A stretch of DNA of 42,824 nt from Xanthobacteraceae bacterium (lineage in GTDB: Bacteria > Pseudomonadota > Alphaproteobacteria > Rhizobiales > Xanthobacteraceae): positions 1-42,824 of the forward strand of contig JANQIP010000108.1 in the NCBI GenBank assembly GCA_028282095.1, read 5' to 3'. A model generated the notes under the pieces. It saw only the letters and a program-made list of their open reading frames with translations. It did not search any database and was not told where the DNA came from. A program made the translations under genes and the position numbers. Shown here in pieces: positions 8,048-16,637 of this stretch (position 1 is its first letter; each line of letters opens with the position of its first letter).

Positions 8048-9451
8048 ATGCCAGACATCCTCGTACGCGGCGGAACGGTGGTGACCGATACGGGGCGCCG
8101 CCGCGCCGATGTGCTTTGTCGGGACGGGCGCATCGCTGCGCTCGACGAGGGACTCGAACCGGGTGGCGACACCGCGGTCATCGAGGCCGGCGGTTGCCTG
8201 GTGATGCCGGGCGGCGTCGATCCACACACCCATATGCAATTGCCGATGATGGACACGGTCGTCGCCGACGACTTTTTCACCGGCACGGCGGCGGCGGCAG
8301 CAGGCGGCACGACGACGATCATCGATTTCGTCGGTCCGGATCGTGGTCAGTCACCGCTCGATGCGCTCGCGGTCTGGCAGGAGCGCGCCGCGAAAGTCGT
8401 GATCGACTACAGCTTCCACATGACGGTGTCGTGGTGGGGCGAGCGCTTCGCGACCGAAATGGAAACCCTGGTGCGTGAGCACGGGCTCACGAGCTTCAAG
8501 TTCTTCCTCGCTTACAAGAACCGACTGATGCTGCCGGATGAAGACCTGATTGCTGGTTTTGCCCGGTGCCGCGAGCTCGGCGCGTTGCCGCTCGTGCATG
8601 CCGAGCACGGCGATCTGATCGTGTATCTCCAGAACAAGATGCAGAGCGAAGGGGTAACCGGCCCGCGCGCCCACGTCCTCTCGCGTCCGCCGCAATGCGA
8701 GGCGGAGGCGACGCTGCGTGCGGTCACTATGGCGGAACTGGTCGACTTACCGCTCTATGTCGTGCACGTGTCGGCGGCGGGTGCGGCCGAAGCGATTGCG
8801 GCCGCGCGCGCGCGCGGTGCAAAAATCATCGGCGAGACGCTGCCCGGCTTTCTCGCCATCGATGAGTCGGTTTATTCCGATCCAGACTTCGATATCGCGG
8901 CGGGCCATGTGATGAGCCCACCCTTCCGGCCGCGTGAGTATCAGGACGTGCTGTGGCAGGCTTTGCGCGACGGCGTGTTGAGCACGACGGGAACCGACCA
9001 TTGCTGCTTCACGCGGGCGCAGAAGCGTCTGGGCGAGCACGACTTCACCAAAATCCCCAACGGTTGCGGCAGTGTCGAAGACCGTCTGCACGTGCTGTGG
9101 CAGCTCGGCGTCAATAGCGGGCGGCTGACGCCAGAACACTTCGTCGCGCTGACCTCCACCAACGCGGCGAAGGCGTTCAACCTGTGGCCGCGCAAGGGCT
9201 CGCTCGACATCGGCGCCGATGCCGATCTCATCGTGCTCGACCCGCAGCGGCACAAGAGGTTGTCTGCGGCGACCCAGCACCAGAACACCGACTTCTCGGT
9301 GTGGGAGGGCTTTGAATCGACGGGTGCCGTCGTGCATACGCTCGCGCGCGGACGGCACGTCTTTGCCGATGGCGATCTGCGCGCCGAGCGCGGCAGCGGA
9401 TGCTATCTGCCACGCCAGCCGTTCGGCCCCGCCTATCAAGGCGTCATGTGA
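8048..9451 (+). CDS. Dihydropyrimidinase / hydantoinase (amidohydrolase)
   Basis: A 467-residue cyclic-amidase of the D-hydantoinase/dihydropyrimidinase type, which opens hydantoin or dihydropyrimidine rings to N-carbamoyl amino acids. The metal motif HTH (H60, H62), the carboxylated-lysine motif SFKFFLAYK (K151), VHAEHGD, VVHVSAAGAAEAI, the GTDHCCF loop and the C-terminal metal-dependent-hydrolase strand (GADADLIVLDP) are all present. ATG 8048 has the ribosome site CAGGAG eight bases upstream and removes an 11-residue extension that overlaps the preceding gene. Last gene of the operon; its N-carbamoyl product could feed the AllC/HyuC-like enzyme at 1523-2785. Confidence 0.9.
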   Translation: MPDILVRGGTVVTDTGRRRADVLCRDGRIAALDEGLEPGGDTAVIEAGGCLVMPGGVDPHTHMQLPMMDTVVADDFFTGTAAAAAGGTTTIIDFVGPDRGQSPLDALAVWQERAAKVVIDYSFHMTVSWWGERFATEMETLVREHGLTSFKFFLAYKNRLMLPDEDLIAGFARCRELGALPLVHAEHGDLIVYLQNKMQSEGVTGPRAHVLSRPPQCEAEATLRAVTMAELVDLPLYVVHVSAAGAAEAIAAARARGAKIIGETLPGFLAIDESVYSDPDFDIAAGHVMSPPFRPREYQDVLWQALRDGVLSTTGTDHCCFTRAQKRLGEHDFTKIPNGCGSVEDRLHVLWQLGVNSGRLTPEHFVALTSTNAAKAFNLWPRKGSLDIGADADLIVLDPQRHKRLSAATQHQNTDFSVWEGFESTGAVVHTLARGRHVFADGDLRAERGSGCYLPRQPFGPAYQGVM

Positions 9452-9973
9452 TACGCTCTCCGAGTGATTGCTTCGGGCTCAAGTCCTATCATCTCCCCTG
9501 AAAGGGAGGTCGGCGAGCGGCGCAGGCAAGCTTGCGCAGCCTGCGCAGGCTTGACTGCGTGGCGATCCGGGAGGGAATGTTGATCCGTTCGTCCCCGCGC
9601 AAGCAGGGACCCAGGATCACCCAAGAAAACTGGTTTCCCGCTTTCGCGGAATGAACGGACTTTGTAGACCGATGGAGTTGCCCCCTCCCCCAGCCCAAGT
9701 CGGGTGTTCCCGACTTGGGCCACTCGAAACGAAGCCGAACACGGGAACACCCGCGTTCGGTGCGGGGGAGGGAGAAATTATGAGTTAGAGCATTGGGTGG
9801 GCAGAGGTCGTCAGTCGGCGTCGCATGGTCACCATTTCACACCGACACTCGGTGGTGACAGTCTCAACGAAATGCGTCAATGATCGAAAAGTTGTTCTTC
9901 ATGTCGACACACTGAGACATGAATGACGACGTTCCAGTCGGAACGACGCGCTGATCGAAAAGGCTGTTCGTTG
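9452..9973. other. Intergenic repeat-rich stretch
   Basis: No gene is supported. The stretch holds several palindromic repeats: a CTCCCCTGAAAGGGAG hairpin near 9490, a segment around 9590-9655 of the common 'CGTCCCCGCGCAAGCAGGG' type with CCCGCTTTCGCGG, and the nested structure at 9683-9772. The last ~150 bases form the leader of the IclR gene. A strong 12-bp stem at 9693-9720 could stop transcription from the hydantoinase, but there is no T-run after it. Confidence 0.6.
9683..9772. repeat. Nested inverted repeat (three-way junction type)
   Basis: An outer stem (CCCTCCCCC at 9683-9691 with GGGGGAGGG at 9764-9772) encloses two hairpins. The first is a perfect 12-bp stem, GCCCAAGTCGGG with CCCGACTTGGGC (9693-9720, loop TGTT). 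The second is CCGAACACGGG with CCCGCGTTCGG (9735-9760, one mismatch). This is a REP-like intergenic element with no coding content. Confidence 0.8.
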
Positions 9974-10756
9974 ATGAAATCGATCGAGAAACGCCACAAC
10001 GCCTCGCCGCCAAGGGTCGACTCGACCCTATCAAAGGGATTGGCGATTCTCGAAGCTTTAGCACGCTCACCACAAGGCAGGGGCGTGACAGAGCTGTCGC
10101 AAGAGCTCAAACTGAACAAATCGAACACCTTCCGCCTGTTGCGGACGCTCGCGACCCTTGGCTACGTCAAGAGCTCCAGCGTGAAGCTCTACTCGGCGAC
10201 CATGAAAGTGTGGCGGATTGGTCAGGCCGTCGTCGAAAGACTCCCATTGTCGGAGATCGCCGCTCCACAGATGCGCAAACTGTCGAAAGCAACCGGAGAG
10301 GCCATCTATCTCGCCGTCCCCGACGGATTTTCGGTTATCTATATCGACAAGATCGAAAGTACCCAGCCGATACAGTCTTTCACGCCGAAGGGTGGGAGCG
10401 CTCCCATGCATTGCGTGGCGACCGGCAAAGCGCTGCTCGCTGCAAATTACGATCTCCTGCGTGATCGGATCCGCGATCATCTGGTCCGATACACCGATAA
10501 GACCATCACCTCGATCAAACGGCTCGACGCAGACATGGCTGCTACGCAGACGCGCGGATACGCCATTGACCGGGGCGAATACCGCGATCGGGTTTACAGT
10601 TTCGGTGCAGTGGTCAGGCTACCTGACGGCGATGCCATCGCCGCCGTCGGCGTGTCCGTGCCCGATGTCAATCTTCCCGTCGGCCGCGGCGAACAGATCT
10701 GCAGTCTGGTCGTCAGCGCGGCCGCGGAGATATCAGAGGCCTTGGCGCGCGGCTAA
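9974..10756 (+). CDS. IclR family transcriptional regulator
   Basis: A 260-residue regulator. Residues 16-75 form the winged helix (STLSKGLAILEALARS, then helix-turn-helix GVTELSQELKLNKSNTFRLL and wing TLGYVK). The C-terminal ligand-binding domain has the family marks IYLAVPDGFSVIYIDKIES, MHCVATGKALLA and TRGYAIDRGEYRDRV. Start ATG 9974 is chosen since the family begins shortly before DSTLSKGL; an ATG at 9923 would add 17 residues. It converges on the rhodanese gene with a 4-base gap and lies at the edge of the ABC/oxidase region, whose promoters share a 38-bp inverted repeat. It is the natural candidate to bind that repeat; this is inference. Confidence 0.9.
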   Translation: MKSIEKRHNASPPRVDSTLSKGLAILEALARSPQGRGVTELSQELKLNKSNTFRLLRTLATLGYVKSSSVKLYSATMKVWRIGQAVVERLPLSEIAAPQMRKLSKATGEAIYLAVPDGFSVIYIDKIESTQPIQSFTPKGGSAPMHCVATGKALLAANYDLLRDRIRDHLVRYTDKTITSIKRLDADMAATQTRGYAIDRGEYRDRVYSFGAVVRLPDGDAIAAVGVSVPDVNLPVGRGEQICSLVVSAAAEISEALARG

Positions 10757-10760
10757 GCCA

Positions 10761-11168
10761 TCAGCGTCTTTTTTCCGGATCAGGGAACTCGACCGGGCCA
10801 CCCTGCTCCTGCCAGGTTGAAAAGCCCTCCTTCAGATGCGCGGCATCAAAGCCCATTTCATTCAGAGTAGCCACGGTTAGAGCTGAGCGCCAACCCGAAT
10901 TGCAATGAAACAAGAATTTCTTGTCCTCGCCAAAGATGGCTTTGAAATACGGACTACTCGGGTCCACCCAAAACTCTGCCATGCCACGCGGGCAATGGAA
11001 GCTTCCCGGGATAAAACCTGAGCGCTGTCGTTCGCGCACATCGCGCAGGTCCACGATGACAACGGAGGGGTCGCCGACCATTCTGATGGCGTCCTCTGTC
11101 TCCACTTCTTCGATCCGCGCGCGAGCAGCCGCTACCATCTCGGCTACCGACGTCCTCAGTTCGGGCAT
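10761..11168 (-). CDS. Rhodanese-like domain protein
   Basis: A single-domain rhodanese of 135 residues: VVIVDLRDVRERQRSGFIPGSFHCPRG, then active-site loop HCNSGWRSA with the sulfur-accepting Cys, and the C-terminal GFDAAHLKEGFSTWQEQGGPVEF. It could act in sulfur transfer or detoxification. Start ATG 11168 is chosen; an upstream ATG at 11204 would place the shared regulatory repeat inside the gene. The 38-bp element lies directly upstream, so the gene may be coregulated with the transporter and oxidase genes. Its role in that pathway is not evident from sequence. Confidence 0.85.
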   Translation of the reverse strand: MPELRTSVAEMVAAARARIEEVETEDAIRMVGDPSVVIVDLRDVRERQRSGFIPGSFHCPRGMAEFWVDPSSPYFKAIFGEDKKFLFHCNSGWRSALTVATLNEMGFDAAHLKEGFSTWQEQGGPVEFPDPEKRR

Positions 11169-11176
11169 CTCGCTTC

Positions 11177-11214
11177 GTGCCGATATATAACGACTGTATT
11201 CCATATACTGATAT
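11177..11214 (-). promoter_or_regulatory. Copy of 38-bp shared element upstream of rhodanese gene
   Basis: On the plus strand it begins GTGCCGATATATAACGAC. That arm matches the arm at 11764 closely; the far arm (CTGATAT) is poorly kept. In the orientation of the rhodanese gene, 22 of 38 positions match the copy at 17935-17972 by hand alignment. It sits immediately before the rhodanese start, so TATATAT may also serve as the -10 box. Confidence 0.5.
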
Positions 11215-11763
11215 ACATTTTGATAGCATGCAAGCGCAGAGATCGGATGATGAGGTCACCTTTCCCTGGTTCTGTAAAGCTTGCCGCCAGCACGGATTGA
11301 TGTGACGCCGCAGGCACACAAGCTAACGGTCTGCACTTTCGAAACATTCGAGTGAGTTTTGAGAACAGCCGCCTGGATGTCATTGAGCACTCAGCGATGT
11401 CATGCGCGACGTGCACAAATTTTAATCTGAAGTCATGCAGCGTTTAAGAAGACTGGCCGAAGGGCGAAGCCGCAAGGTGTTGGCAATCCGCTGCAAGACG
11501 GCCGCGCCCCAACGCGATGAAACCAACAATTCCGATGGAAGTCGGCTGCTCTCCGATATCGGCGAGGCGGGTCGACGGGTTGAGATCCTACCAACTCGGA
11601 TGCCGGTACCCTCAGCTTTTTCGCCGTGATCGACGGGTTCATGCGGCGCCGATCCGGCTCCAGGCGTCAAGTCTATCGTCTTCCCGAAACCGAGAACGCC
11701 CTTGAGACGCTCCGTTGCGTGGCCATCAGGCGTTAACAGGGGCCCGCCCAATAATCGATCATT
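11215..11763. other. Intergenic region without recognised gene
   Basis: Short open frames on both strands here have no recognisable domain, no convincing ribosome site and no family likeness. The stretch 11422-11751 has coding-like base composition and could be the eroded remains of a gene, but I cannot identify it. The first ~120 bases are AT-rich and form the upstream side of the rhodanese promoter. Confidence 0.5.
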
Positions 11764-11801
11764 GTGCCAATATATGATACACTTGTTTTGTTTATTGACA
11801 C
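11764..11801 (+). promoter_or_regulatory. 38-bp inverted-repeat element upstream of ABC transporter operon
   Basis: Left arm GTGCCAATA (11764-11772) and right arm TATTGACAC (11793-11801), offset 29 bases, around an AT-rich centre. TTGACA in the right arm could double as a -35 box. It ends 58 bases before the start of the binding-protein gene. The same spacing of arms is kept at 17635-17672 and 17935-17972. Confidence 0.65.
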
Positions 11802-11859
11802 CGCGGTAATGCCGTGCAAGGCTGCCGATTGACCGTTTCGTAAGTAGGGAGGAACAGTC

Positions 11860-13056
11860 ATGAAGAAATGGAAAAGCGCGATAAGCGCGGTCGGAGTTTC
11901 AGCGGCTGTTATATCCGGTGGCCACGGTGTCACCCGCAGCGCCACGGCAGCCGATGATCCCATCAAGGTTGGCTTTGTACTCACGCTATCCGGCGGTGGT
12001 TCTGTTCTTGGGAAAGAACTTCAGCAGGGTGCCAATCTCGCCCTTGATCACCTGGGCGGAAAATTCGCGGGCCGGGACGTGGAGTTCATCTTCGAGGACA
12101 GCCAGCGCAAACCGGACATCGGCAAACAGGCCGCGGAAAAGCTTGTCCGCTCGGACAAGGTCGACTTTGTCGTCGGCGCGACCTTTGCCAATGTTCTTCT
12201 GGCTATGGCGAACTCGGTGACCCGGCGCAAGAAACTCCTGATCACGCCGAACGCCGCGCCGGCCCCGTTAGCCGGCAAGAAGTGCACGCCATACTTCTTT
12301 TCCGTGCCTTTCCAGAATGACCAGTCATCAGAAGCGATGGGGCAGTACTTGACCAACGCCGGCGTCAAGACTGCATATATTCTTGCACCCAATTACCAGG
12401 CCGGTCGGGATCTGCTCGCCGGCTTCAAGCGTCGCTTCAAGGGCAAGCTTCTCGGTGAGGTCTATACACCATTCGAACAGACCGATTTCTCCGCCGAGTT
12501 GACGGCCCTCGCCGCAGAGAAGCCCGAAGCGGTGTTCGTGTTCTATCCGGGCGGATTAGGCATCCAGTTTGTGAAACAGTACGCCCAGGCCGGCTTGATT
12601 GATCAGATACCGCTGTACACGGCTTTCGTCGTCAACGGTGCCACGCTGCCGGCTATCGGCGATGCGGCAAAGGGTGTTCTGAGCGCGGGACACTGGGCGA
12701 TCAACCTTCCCAATGCCGCAAACAAGAAATTCGTCGACGGCTACCGCGCCAAATTCGGCTCGACGCCGTCGGAGTTCGCGTCGCAGGGCTATGACACGGT
12801 CAACCTGATCGCCAGCGCGGTCGCCAAGACTGGTGGTGACGTTTCCGACGTCGAAGCGTTACGTACTGCCCTGAAACTGGCTGGCTTCGAGTCCGTGCGC
12901 GGCGACTTCAGGTTCAACACGAACCAGTTCCCCATTCACGACCAGTACCTTCTCGAGGTTGATGTCGACAGCGAAACCGGGGAACTGGCCGTGCTTGCCC
13001 GCGACGTCATCATCGAGGATATGCCGGATTCCTATGCCGGTCAGTGCACCTATTGA
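11860..13056 (+). CDS. ABC transporter periplasmic amino-acid-binding protein (LivK type)
   Basis: A 398-residue substrate-binding protein of the branched-chain amino acid family (Peripla_BP_6). A Sec signal peptide is visible (MKKWKSAISAVG, hydrophobic core, cleavage probably near ATAADDP). The mature protein starts with the usual strand IKVGFVLTLSGGGSVLGKELQQGANLALDHLGGKFAG and contains the GATFANVLLAMANSVTRRKKLLITPNA and YAQAGLIDQIPLYT segments. A strong ribosome site GGGAGGAAC precedes ATG 11860. First gene of a five-gene transporter operon. The ligand is not readable from sequence; the downstream catabolic genes suggest pipecolate, lysine or a related amino acid. Confidence 0.9.
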   Translation: MKKWKSAISAVGVSAAVISGGHGVTRSATAADDPIKVGFVLTLSGGGSVLGKELQQGANLALDHLGGKFAGRDVEFIFEDSQRKPDIGKQAAEKLVRSDKVDFVVGATFANVLLAMANSVTRRKKLLITPNAAPAPLAGKKCTPYFFSVPFQNDQSSEAMGQYLTNAGVKTAYILAPNYQAGRDLLAGFKRRFKGKLLGEVYTPFEQTDFSAELTALAAEKPEAVFVFYPGGLGIQFVKQYAQAGLIDQIPLYTAFVVNGATLPAIGDAAKGVLSAGHWAINLPNAANKKFVDGYRAKFGSTPSEFASQGYDTVNLIASAVAKTGGDVSDVEALRTALKLAGFESVRGDFRFNTNQFPIHDQYLLEVDVDSETGELAVLARDVIIEDMPDSYAGQCTY

Positions 13057-13173
13057 TAAGAGCTGCTGATCAAGGGCAACGGCCGGCGGCAGCGTATCCG
13101 GCGGACTTGTCCACCCAGCGTCAACGGCGCTCATCAGAGCGCCGCCCGCGACGACTCTTTCGGAGACTGTTCG

Positions 13174-14094
13174 ATGCACCTCTTCATTGAGCAGTTATTG
13201 AATGGACTCCAATTCGGCATTCTTCTGTTTCTCATAGCGGCGGGTCTGACGCTCATTTTCGGGGTCATGGATTTCATCAATCTGAGCCATGGCTCAATCT
13301 TCATGATGGGCGCCTACTTCTCGCTCGTCTTTCAGAGGCTGACGGGCTCGTTCTTCATCGCCATCGTCCTTGCCGGCATTGCCGCGTTTGTCCTTGGAGT
13401 TCTGCTTGAGCTGCTGTTGGCCCGCCGGCTCTATCATCGCAACCATCTGGATCAGGTCCTCGTCACGTTCGGCCTGATCCTCTTCGCCAACGAAGCGGTG
13501 ACAATCATCTGGGGAACCCAAGCCGTTTACTCGGGCCTGCCGGAGTCCTTGGAGGGGCAGCTCGAACTGCCGTTCGGCATTTCCTATCCGACCTACCGGA
13601 TCTTTGCGATCGGGGTTGGCGCGCTGGTTGGATTGCTACTGTACTTGTTCATACAGCGCACAAGAATTGGCATGCTCGTGCGCGCTGGCGCGACCAACCG
13701 CGAAACCGTCTCCGTGATGGGCGTGAACATTTCGTTCTTGTTCACGATCGTGTTCGGCCTGGGCGCGCTTCTGGCCGGCATAGCCGGTGCGGTGGCCGGT
13801 CCCATTCTTTCCGTGCAGCCCGGCATGGGTGAGACCGTTCTCATCCTCTCCTTCGTCGTGGTCGTCATTGGCGGGCTCGGCTCTATAAGGGGCGCGCTGT
13901 TCGCCGCGATGATCGTCGGCTTGATTGACACGCTCGGCCGCGCCTATCTGCGCGATATCTTGAGTACGATTCTGTCGCCTGCCGCGGCCAGCGATGCCGG
14001 GCCGGCCTTGGCATCCATGTTGGTCTACATCCTTATGGCGGTAATACTATTCTTCAAGCCGGAAGGTTTGATGCCCATTCAGAAGAAACGATAA
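13174..14094 (+). CDS. ABC transporter permease, LivH type
   Basis: A 306-residue inner-membrane permease with eight or more hydrophobic segments. LivH hallmarks: NGLQFGILLFLIAAGLTLIFGVMDFINLSHGS near the N-terminus, the signature GLGALLAGIAGAVAGPI and the GGLGSIRGALFAAMIVGL segment for contact with the ATPase. The C-terminus ends with FFKPEGLM, typical of the family. The start ATG 13174 has CGGAGAC upstream. The gap to the binding-protein gene is 117 bases and is longer than the other gaps in the operon; the livM start follows six bases after this gene's stop. Confidence 0.92.
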   Translation: MHLFIEQLLNGLQFGILLFLIAAGLTLIFGVMDFINLSHGSIFMMGAYFSLVFQRLTGSFFIAIVLAGIAAFVLGVLLELLLARRLYHRNHLDQVLVTFGLILFANEAVTIIWGTQAVYSGLPESLEGQLELPFGISYPTYRIFAIGVGALVGLLLYLFIQRTRIGMLVRAGATNRETVSVMGVNISFLFTIVFGLGALLAGIAGAVAGPILSVQPGMGETVLILSFVVVVIGGLGSIRGALFAAMIVGLIDTLGRAYLRDILSTILSPAAASDAGPALASMLVYILMAVILFFKPEGLMPIQKKR

Positions 14095-14100
14095 GAGACA

Positions 14101-15060
14101 ATGAGCCTTCGATCAGCCCTGACCGATACTCTGTTTCTGCTGGTCGCGGCTTCGGTCGGCCCCATCGTCGCACTTTGGACCGGAGACACCTACACGCTTG
14201 TGACATTCCAGAGGATCCTGATCGTTGCGGTCGCCGCGGCCAGCCTGAACATGATCCTCGGATATGGCGGGATGGTGAATTTCGGGCATGCCGCCTTTCT
14301 CGGTATTGGTGCCTATGCGGTGGGTTTGCTGGCCAATGCCGGCATCACCAATCTTGGCGCGCACATCGTGACCGTGATCATTGCGTCCGGCTTGGTGGGT
14401 CTTGTCTTTGGTGCGATTGCCCTGCGCACGTCGAGTATCTTCTTCATTATGATCACACTCGCGCTGGCACAAATCCTTTATTACCTTGCAGTGAGCTCCA
14501 GTACATTTGGTGGCGATGATGGTTTGGTGATCGACGAGCGTTCCACGCTCGGCGGGCTGTACGATCCGTTCGATCCTTACCAATTCTACGCGCTCGTGGC
14601 CGCGTTCTCGGTCGTGCTGATCCTCATGATCAACCATCTTGTCCGCAGCGACTTCGGTCGCCGCCTGGTCGCGTGCAGAGACAATCCGGTACGCGCCGAA
14701 GCGCTGGGATTCAACGTTTTCGCGACAAAGCTCTCCGCGTTCGTCTTGTCGTGTATCTTTTGCGGCTTAGCAGGGCTTTTGCTGGCCAACCAGACGGAGT
14801 TCGCATCACCCGACTTTGCGAGCTGGCGGCGATCCGGCGAACTGCTCGTGATCGTCATCCTCGGCGGAACGGGCAAGCTTTACGGCCCCCTCATCGGCGC
14901 GTTTGCCTTCATCCTGATCGAACACACGCTGTCCCAATACACGACCCACTGGGCCATCATTTTCGGCCCGTTTCTCATTCTCGCAGTCCTGTTTTTTCGC
15001 AGTGGATTGGCCGGGGTGATGGATCAGATTTTCAACCGCCTAGGCTGGCGCGTGCAATGA
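14101..15060 (+). CDS. ABC transporter permease, LivM type
   Basis: A 319-residue second permease. LivM features: AAASLNMILGYGGMVNFGHAAFLGIGAYA, ALRTSSIFFIMITLALAQILYYLAV, the contact loop GRRLVACRDNPVRAEALGFNVFATKLSAFVLS and GGTGKLYGPLIGAFAFILIEHTL. It pairs with the LivH-type protein to form the channel. The stop overlaps the ATG of the livG-type gene (ATGA at 15057-15060), showing translational coupling. Confidence 0.92.
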   Translation: MSLRSALTDTLFLLVAASVGPIVALWTGDTYTLVTFQRILIVAVAAASLNMILGYGGMVNFGHAAFLGIGAYAVGLLANAGITNLGAHIVTVIIASGLVGLVFGAIALRTSSIFFIMITLALAQILYYLAVSSSTFGGDDGLVIDERSTLGGLYDPFDPYQFYALVAAFSVVLILMINHLVRSDFGRRLVACRDNPVRAEALGFNVFATKLSAFVLSCIFCGLAGLLLANQTEFASPDFASWRRSGELLVIVILGGTGKLYGPLIGAFAFILIEHTLSQYTTHWAIIFGPFLILAVLFFRSGLAGVMDQIFNRLGWRVQ

Positions 15061-15824
15061 TCGAGGCCGGTATTCTCGAGGTCAGAGGCGCTCACAAGAG
15101 CTTTGGTGGGATTATCGCGCTCGACGACGTTTACCTGTCCCTTGCACCTGGCGAGGTGCATGCATTGATCGGCCCCAACGGCGCCGGCAAGACGACACTG
15201 GTGAGCCTCATCTGCGGCGAGCAGGAACTTGATGCCGGCGAGGTTTACATCAATCGGATAAACGCCACACGATTGTCCGTCCATGCGAGAGCTCGGCTTG
15301 GCCTGTCGAGGACCTATCAACTGACCCAGCTATTTCCCGACCTATCGGTCGGCGAGAACATTCTGCTCAGCCTCGTCGCCCGCGACGGGTCCCGCCTTCG
15401 CGTAGGCCAGTTTGTTTCAGAGCGCGCGGCCAGGAGATTCGCAGATGAGATATCCTGTGTCCTAGAAGAGTATGCGCTCCACGATCATCGCGACGCCCTA
15501 CCGGGAGAACTTTCGCATGGCGATCGCCGGCGGCTGGAGCTCGCCATGGCGATCGTTCGTGATCCGAAGATTTTGCTTCTCGATGAACCTCTCGCCGGAT
15601 TGAGCGCGGCCGATGCCGACGCATTGATCGAGATGATCGCACAAAAGCTGAAAGGCGCCATCCCGATTTTGCTGATCGAACACGACATGGACGCGGTCTT
15701 TAGTTTGGCGGACACCGTGACGGTGCTCGTCAATGGAAAAGTGCTGATGACCGGCAGGCCCGATTCCGTGAAGGCATCCAAAGAAGTTCAACTCGCCTAT
15801 CTGTCCGAAGAGGATGACTTCTAG
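15057..15824 (+). CDS. ABC transporter ATP-binding protein, LivG type
   Basis: A 255-residue ATPase. Walker A GPNGAGKTT (residues 39-47), Q-loop in TYQLTQLFPDLSVGENI, a signature that reads LSHGDRRRLE in place of LSGGQ, Walker B ILLLDEPLAGLS, and the switch His in LIEHDMD. The LSHGD form is usual for LivG. An open frame continues far upstream inside livM, but the ATG at 15057 gives the normal family start (ILEVRGAHKSFGGIIALDDV). Confidence 0.93.
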   Translation: MIEAGILEVRGAHKSFGGIIALDDVYLSLAPGEVHALIGPNGAGKTTLVSLICGEQELDAGEVYINRINATRLSVHARARLGLSRTYQLTQLFPDLSVGENILLSLVARDGSRLRVGQFVSERAARRFADEISCVLEEYALHDHRDALPGELSHGDRRRLELAMAIVRDPKILLLDEPLAGLSAADADALIEMIAQKLKGAIPILLIEHDMDAVFSLADTVTVLVNGKVLMTGRPDSVKASKEVQLAYLSEEDDF

Positions 15825-16525
15825 TGCTGCATTTGGAAAATGTATGCGCCAGCTATGGCAAGAGCCAAGTCCTTTTCGGCTTGAACCTTACCGTGGAGAC
15901 CGGCTCGGTGACGACCCTGCTCGGCAAGAACGGCATGGGTAAGACAACGACCGTTCGCACTATTTTTGGTCTGACCGATGGAATCTCCGGCTCGATCCGG
16001 TTCGACGGAAAGTCACTTGTGGGGCAGAAGCCATACCAGGTCGCGAAGCGGGGCATCGCGCTTGTCCCGGAAGGACGTCAGGTCTTTCCGTCTCTTAGCG
16101 TGATCGAAAACCTGGTCGCCTGCTCGCGAACGAAAAGCGGACGCAGCCGATCGACCAAGCTCCGTGAGGTTTTTGATCTTTTTCCGAAACTTGAAGAACG
16201 CAAGCATTCCTACGGCAGCGTACTGTCGGGAGGCGAGCAGCAGATGCTTGCTATTGGCCGCGCCTTAATGACGGAGCCGCGCTTCCTTATCCTCGATGAA
16301 GCCACGGAGGGATTGGCACCGGCCGTCAGGCGCGAAAGCTGGCGGGTGTTCCAAGTGCTGAAGAACCAGGGCCTGTCCATTCTAATCATCGATAAGAGCC
16401 TAAAACCGCTGTGCAAACTGGGAGATGCCCACAACATCATCAACAAGGGCCGGATCGTTTGGGAAGGTTCTTCGGCAGAATTGGCTGATCCAAATTCCAG
16501 GGCCCGAGCATTGCTCAACCTCTAG
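15824..16525 (+). CDS. ABC transporter ATP-binding protein, LivF type
   Basis: A 233-residue ATPase starting with GTG at 15824, which overlaps the preceding TAG by one base. Walker A GKNGMGKTT (residues 34-42), the LivF-type GIALVPEGRQVFPSLSVIENL, signature LSGGEQQMLAIGRALM, Walker B FLILDEATEGLAP. The usual switch His region reads LIIDKSLKPL, with Asp-Lys where most transporters have Glu-His or Glu-Gln; this variant is known in some LivF proteins but may slow ATP hydrolysis. Last gene of the transporter operon, convergent with the cyclodeaminase-family gene. Confidence 0.92.
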   Translation: MLHLENVCASYGKSQVLFGLNLTVETGSVTTLLGKNGMGKTTTVRTIFGLTDGISGSIRFDGKSLVGQKPYQVAKRGIALVPEGRQVFPSLSVIENLVACSRTKSGRSRSTKLREVFDLFPKLEERKHSYGSVLSGGEQQMLAIGRALMTEPRFLILDEATEGLAPAVRRESWRVFQVLKNQGLSILIIDKSLKPLCKLGDAHNIINKGRIVWEGSSAELADPNSRARALLNL

Positions 16526-16637
16526 GCGGGATGCTGCTCCTCGCTATTAGGGTATGGGAGGCTATTGGGGTATGGAAGCAAGAGTCAACGTGCTCCCCTT
16601 GCCTTCCCTCGCTTGAACGAATGGCCACCGACCTTGG

